Source: Balneolaceae bacterium SMO_bin1
Lineage (GTDB): Bacteria; Bacteroidota; Rhodothermia; Balneolales; Balneolaceae
DNA: 8,243 nt
Assembly (NCBI GenBank): GCA_003123965.1
Contig: NNSL01000387.1
Span: 1 to 8,243 of the forward strand
Reading direction: 5' to 3'
Positions within the stretch are counted from its first letter, which is position 1; each line of letters starts with the position of its first letter. The notes under the pieces are model-generated. The model was not told the origin of the DNA and searched no databases. It worked only from the letters and a program-made list of their open reading frames with translations. This document shows, one piece after another, positions 6,805-8,243 of this stretch. A program made the translations under genes and the position numbers.

Positions 6805-7625
6805 ATGGCCTTTAAGCTTAACAATCTCCCCAACCGTACCGAAAAACCGCGCTCGAAAGGACTTACCTTGGTTTTGGATAAAGGATTAAGCGTTCGCCAA
6901 GCCGAAGATTTCTGCGCTTCCTCCTCCAAATACAGCGATATTGTTAAATTAGGATGGGGAACCAGTTACGTTACGCAAAACCTTGAAGAAAACTGGCAGT
7001 CTATTCTGAAGCTGAAATTCCCGTATATTTGGGAGGTACGCTTTTTGAGGCGTATGTGCTGCGCGACCAGCTGGACGGCTACATGGAGCTTTTAAACCGA
7101 TTTGATATTGAATACGCCGAAGTTTCGAACGGAACAATCTGGCTTTCCGACAATCGCAAGATTGATATTATTGATCGCATGAGCCAGCAGGTTACCGTGC
7201 TTTCTGAAATTGGAAGTAAAAATCCGGATGACATCATCCCCCCCTACAAATGGGTGAAGATGATCCGTGCTGAGCTTGAAGCCGGCGCCTGGAAGGTAAT
7301 TTGCGAAGCCCGTGAAAGTGGTACTGTAGGCGTATTTAGGCCTAACGGAGAAATACGGTCAGGCCTGATTGATGAAATAGCTGATCAGATTCCCGTTGAA
7401 GATTTAATTTTTGAAGCACCTAAAAAAGAACAGCAAGTGTGGTTCATCAAAAAGTTTGGCAGTAATGTCAATCTGGGAAATATTCATCCCGAAGAGGTTA
7501 TTCCACTCGAAACGCTCCGGCTTGGCCTCAGGAGCGATACTCTCTTCGATTTTTATTCAATTGATGATGAAATGGACCAGCTCTACTCCGAAGAAGAAAA
7601 TGCCAGCCCCGACAGCAATAATTAA
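6805..7625 (+). CDS. comA: Phosphosulfolactate synthase, ComA family (single-base frameshift)
   Basis: ComA adds sulfite to phosphoenolpyruvate to give (R)-phosphosulfolactate, the first step towards sulfolactate or, in methanogens, coenzyme M. The gene is read in two frames: the first gives residues 1-62, from MAFKLNNLPNRTEKPR through DIVKLGWGTS (45-54) to NLEE, and the second takes over before PVYLGGTLFEA. Adding one A to the A4 run at 6989-6992 yields the family-like LEEKLAVYSEAEIPVYLGG and a continuous 273-residue protein, against about 250 for known ComA/YitD. Later hallmarks are EVSNGT (106-111), FGSNVNLGNI (218-227) and ETLRLGLRSDT (236-246), then an acidic tail. ATG 6805 is chosen because RTEKPR-KGLT follows at the expected distance. 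The GT5 gene begins 26 bp downstream, so they are likely co-transcribed. No comB or comC is in view, so the end product is unknown; sulfolactate or a sulfonolipid precursor is possible. Confidence 0.88.
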
Positions 7626-7651
7626 TATTAACGAAGTTTCAATATCTATTT

Positions 7652-8243
7652 ATGAAAGTACTCTATGCCGCCGCCGAAATCTCTCCATTTGCCCGCATGA
7701 CTCACACGGCTGATTTGCTCCGGTTTTTGCCGGCATCGCTGCAGGACAAGGGGTTTGAAATTCGTATTTTGCTACCCAAATTCGGCACTATTAATGATCG
7801 ACGCAATCGCCTGCACGAGGTAATTCGACTATCGGGCATAGAAGTAGAAGTGGGCGAAAGCGTGGAAACCATGCGCATAAAAGTAGCCAGCATCCCTAAT
7901 GCAAAGCTTCAGGTCTATTTTTTAGATAGTGATAAATATTTCGGCCGCAAGGCCCTGTTTATGGATCCCGACTCCGGGGAACATTTTGACGATAACGACG
8001 AGCGCTTGGTGTTCTATAATAAAGGTGTACTCGAAACCGTAATGAAGCTGGGTTGGAAGCCCGACATCATTCACTGCCACGACTGGGCCTCCGGCCTCAT
8101 CCCGCTGTTGGTAAAGCAGGTATACAGCAATGAAGATTTATTTGAAGGAAGTGAAGTAATTTACAACATTCACCACGATGAGAATCACGGAGTATTTGAT
8201 GAAAGTATTAGATTTACTTGGCTTGCCCGGTGACTTCGATCGC
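7652..8243 (+). CDS. GT5 glycogen/starch synthase N-terminal-domain protein (frameshifted near the end, cut by window edge)
   Basis: The protein resembles the N-terminal catalytic domain of ADP-glucose glycogen synthases (GT5), notably the short (about 270-residue) Bacteroidota proteins annotated glycogen/starch synthase. Supporting parts are MKVLYAAAEISPF (1-13), RILLPKFGTINDRRNRLHEVIRLSG (38-62), VYFLDSDKYF (88-97) and IIHCHDWASGLIPL (139-152). The canonical K-x-G-G-L motif, which binds ADP-glucose, is replaced by ARMTHTAD (14-21), so normal synthase activity is doubtful. The opening frame stops at 8233. Removing one base from the A3 run at 8202-8204 instead gives VFDEVLDLLGLPGDFDR, open to the window edge, which looks more natural than the IRFTWLAR-stop tail. 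The start at 7652 is standard, with no Shine-Dalgarno. It follows comA by 26 bp and lies in the glgB neighbourhood, consistent with a role in glycogen metabolism. Whether a C-terminal GT-B domain exists beyond the edge cannot be seen. Confidence 0.82.

Noticed and set aside
7003..7009. Programmed -1 ribosomal frameshift in comA
   Set aside because: The overlap CTATTCT is not an X-XXY-YYZ slippery site, no clear downstream stem-loop is seen, and a single added A upstream at 6989-6992 gives a better protein match.
1..8243. CRISPR array, insertion sequence, tRNA, phage or defence genes
   Set aside because: There are no regularly spaced direct repeats, transposase-like ORFs, terminal inverted repeats or cloverleaf-like segments. 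The ORFs are accounted for by housekeeping or metabolic families and one small membrane protein.

Overview
The window looks like an ordinary chromosomal stretch from a Bacteroidota or Balneolota-type bacterium. This is an inference from three things. The starts I examined lack Shine-Dalgarno sequences (short AT-rich leaders ending in ...cttATG or ...tttATG). A TAnnTTTG promoter box (TATCTTTG) lies upstream of one gene. The glycogen synthase-like protein is of the kind found in Bacteroides. I see no plasmid, phage, transposase, CRISPR, tRNA or rRNA signal.

Layout: positions 1-2125 carry two minus-strand genes, queA (tRNA queuosine modification; 3' end cut by the window edge) and dinB (DNA polymerase IV). 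A 118-bp divergent spacer separates dinB from rightward genes: a small three-helix membrane protein (2244-2531), a good intrinsic terminator, a 10-bp palindrome, a 2H-family cyclic phosphodiesterase-like protein (2725-3243), a Glu/Leu/Phe/Val-type dehydrogenase (3311-4714) and another terminator. The right third is a glycogen/central-carbon block: glgB branching enzyme, then a phosphosulfolactate synthase (comA), then a GT5 glycogen/starch synthase-like protein 26 bp after comA and cut by the right edge.

The most important point for a reader is that three of the eight genes carry apparent single-base frameshifts: queA at the G6 tract 303-308, comA at the A4 tract 6989-6992, and the GT5 gene at the A3 tract 8202-8204. 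In each case one added or removed base at a short homopolymer restores a continuous family-like protein. Three such events in 8.2 kb, in otherwise well-conserved genes, suggest homopolymer indels in the underlying sequence more than real gene decay. Naive gene calling would give truncated or split products.

Functionally, GlgB with the GT5-like protein points to alpha-glucan storage, the dehydrogenase links amino acids and 2-oxoacids, and ComA draws on phosphoenolpyruvate and sulfite. I found no convincing new multi-gene system. The more curious points are the GT5 protein without its substrate-binding K-x-G-G-L motif, comA lying between two glycogen genes, and the intergenic palindromes.
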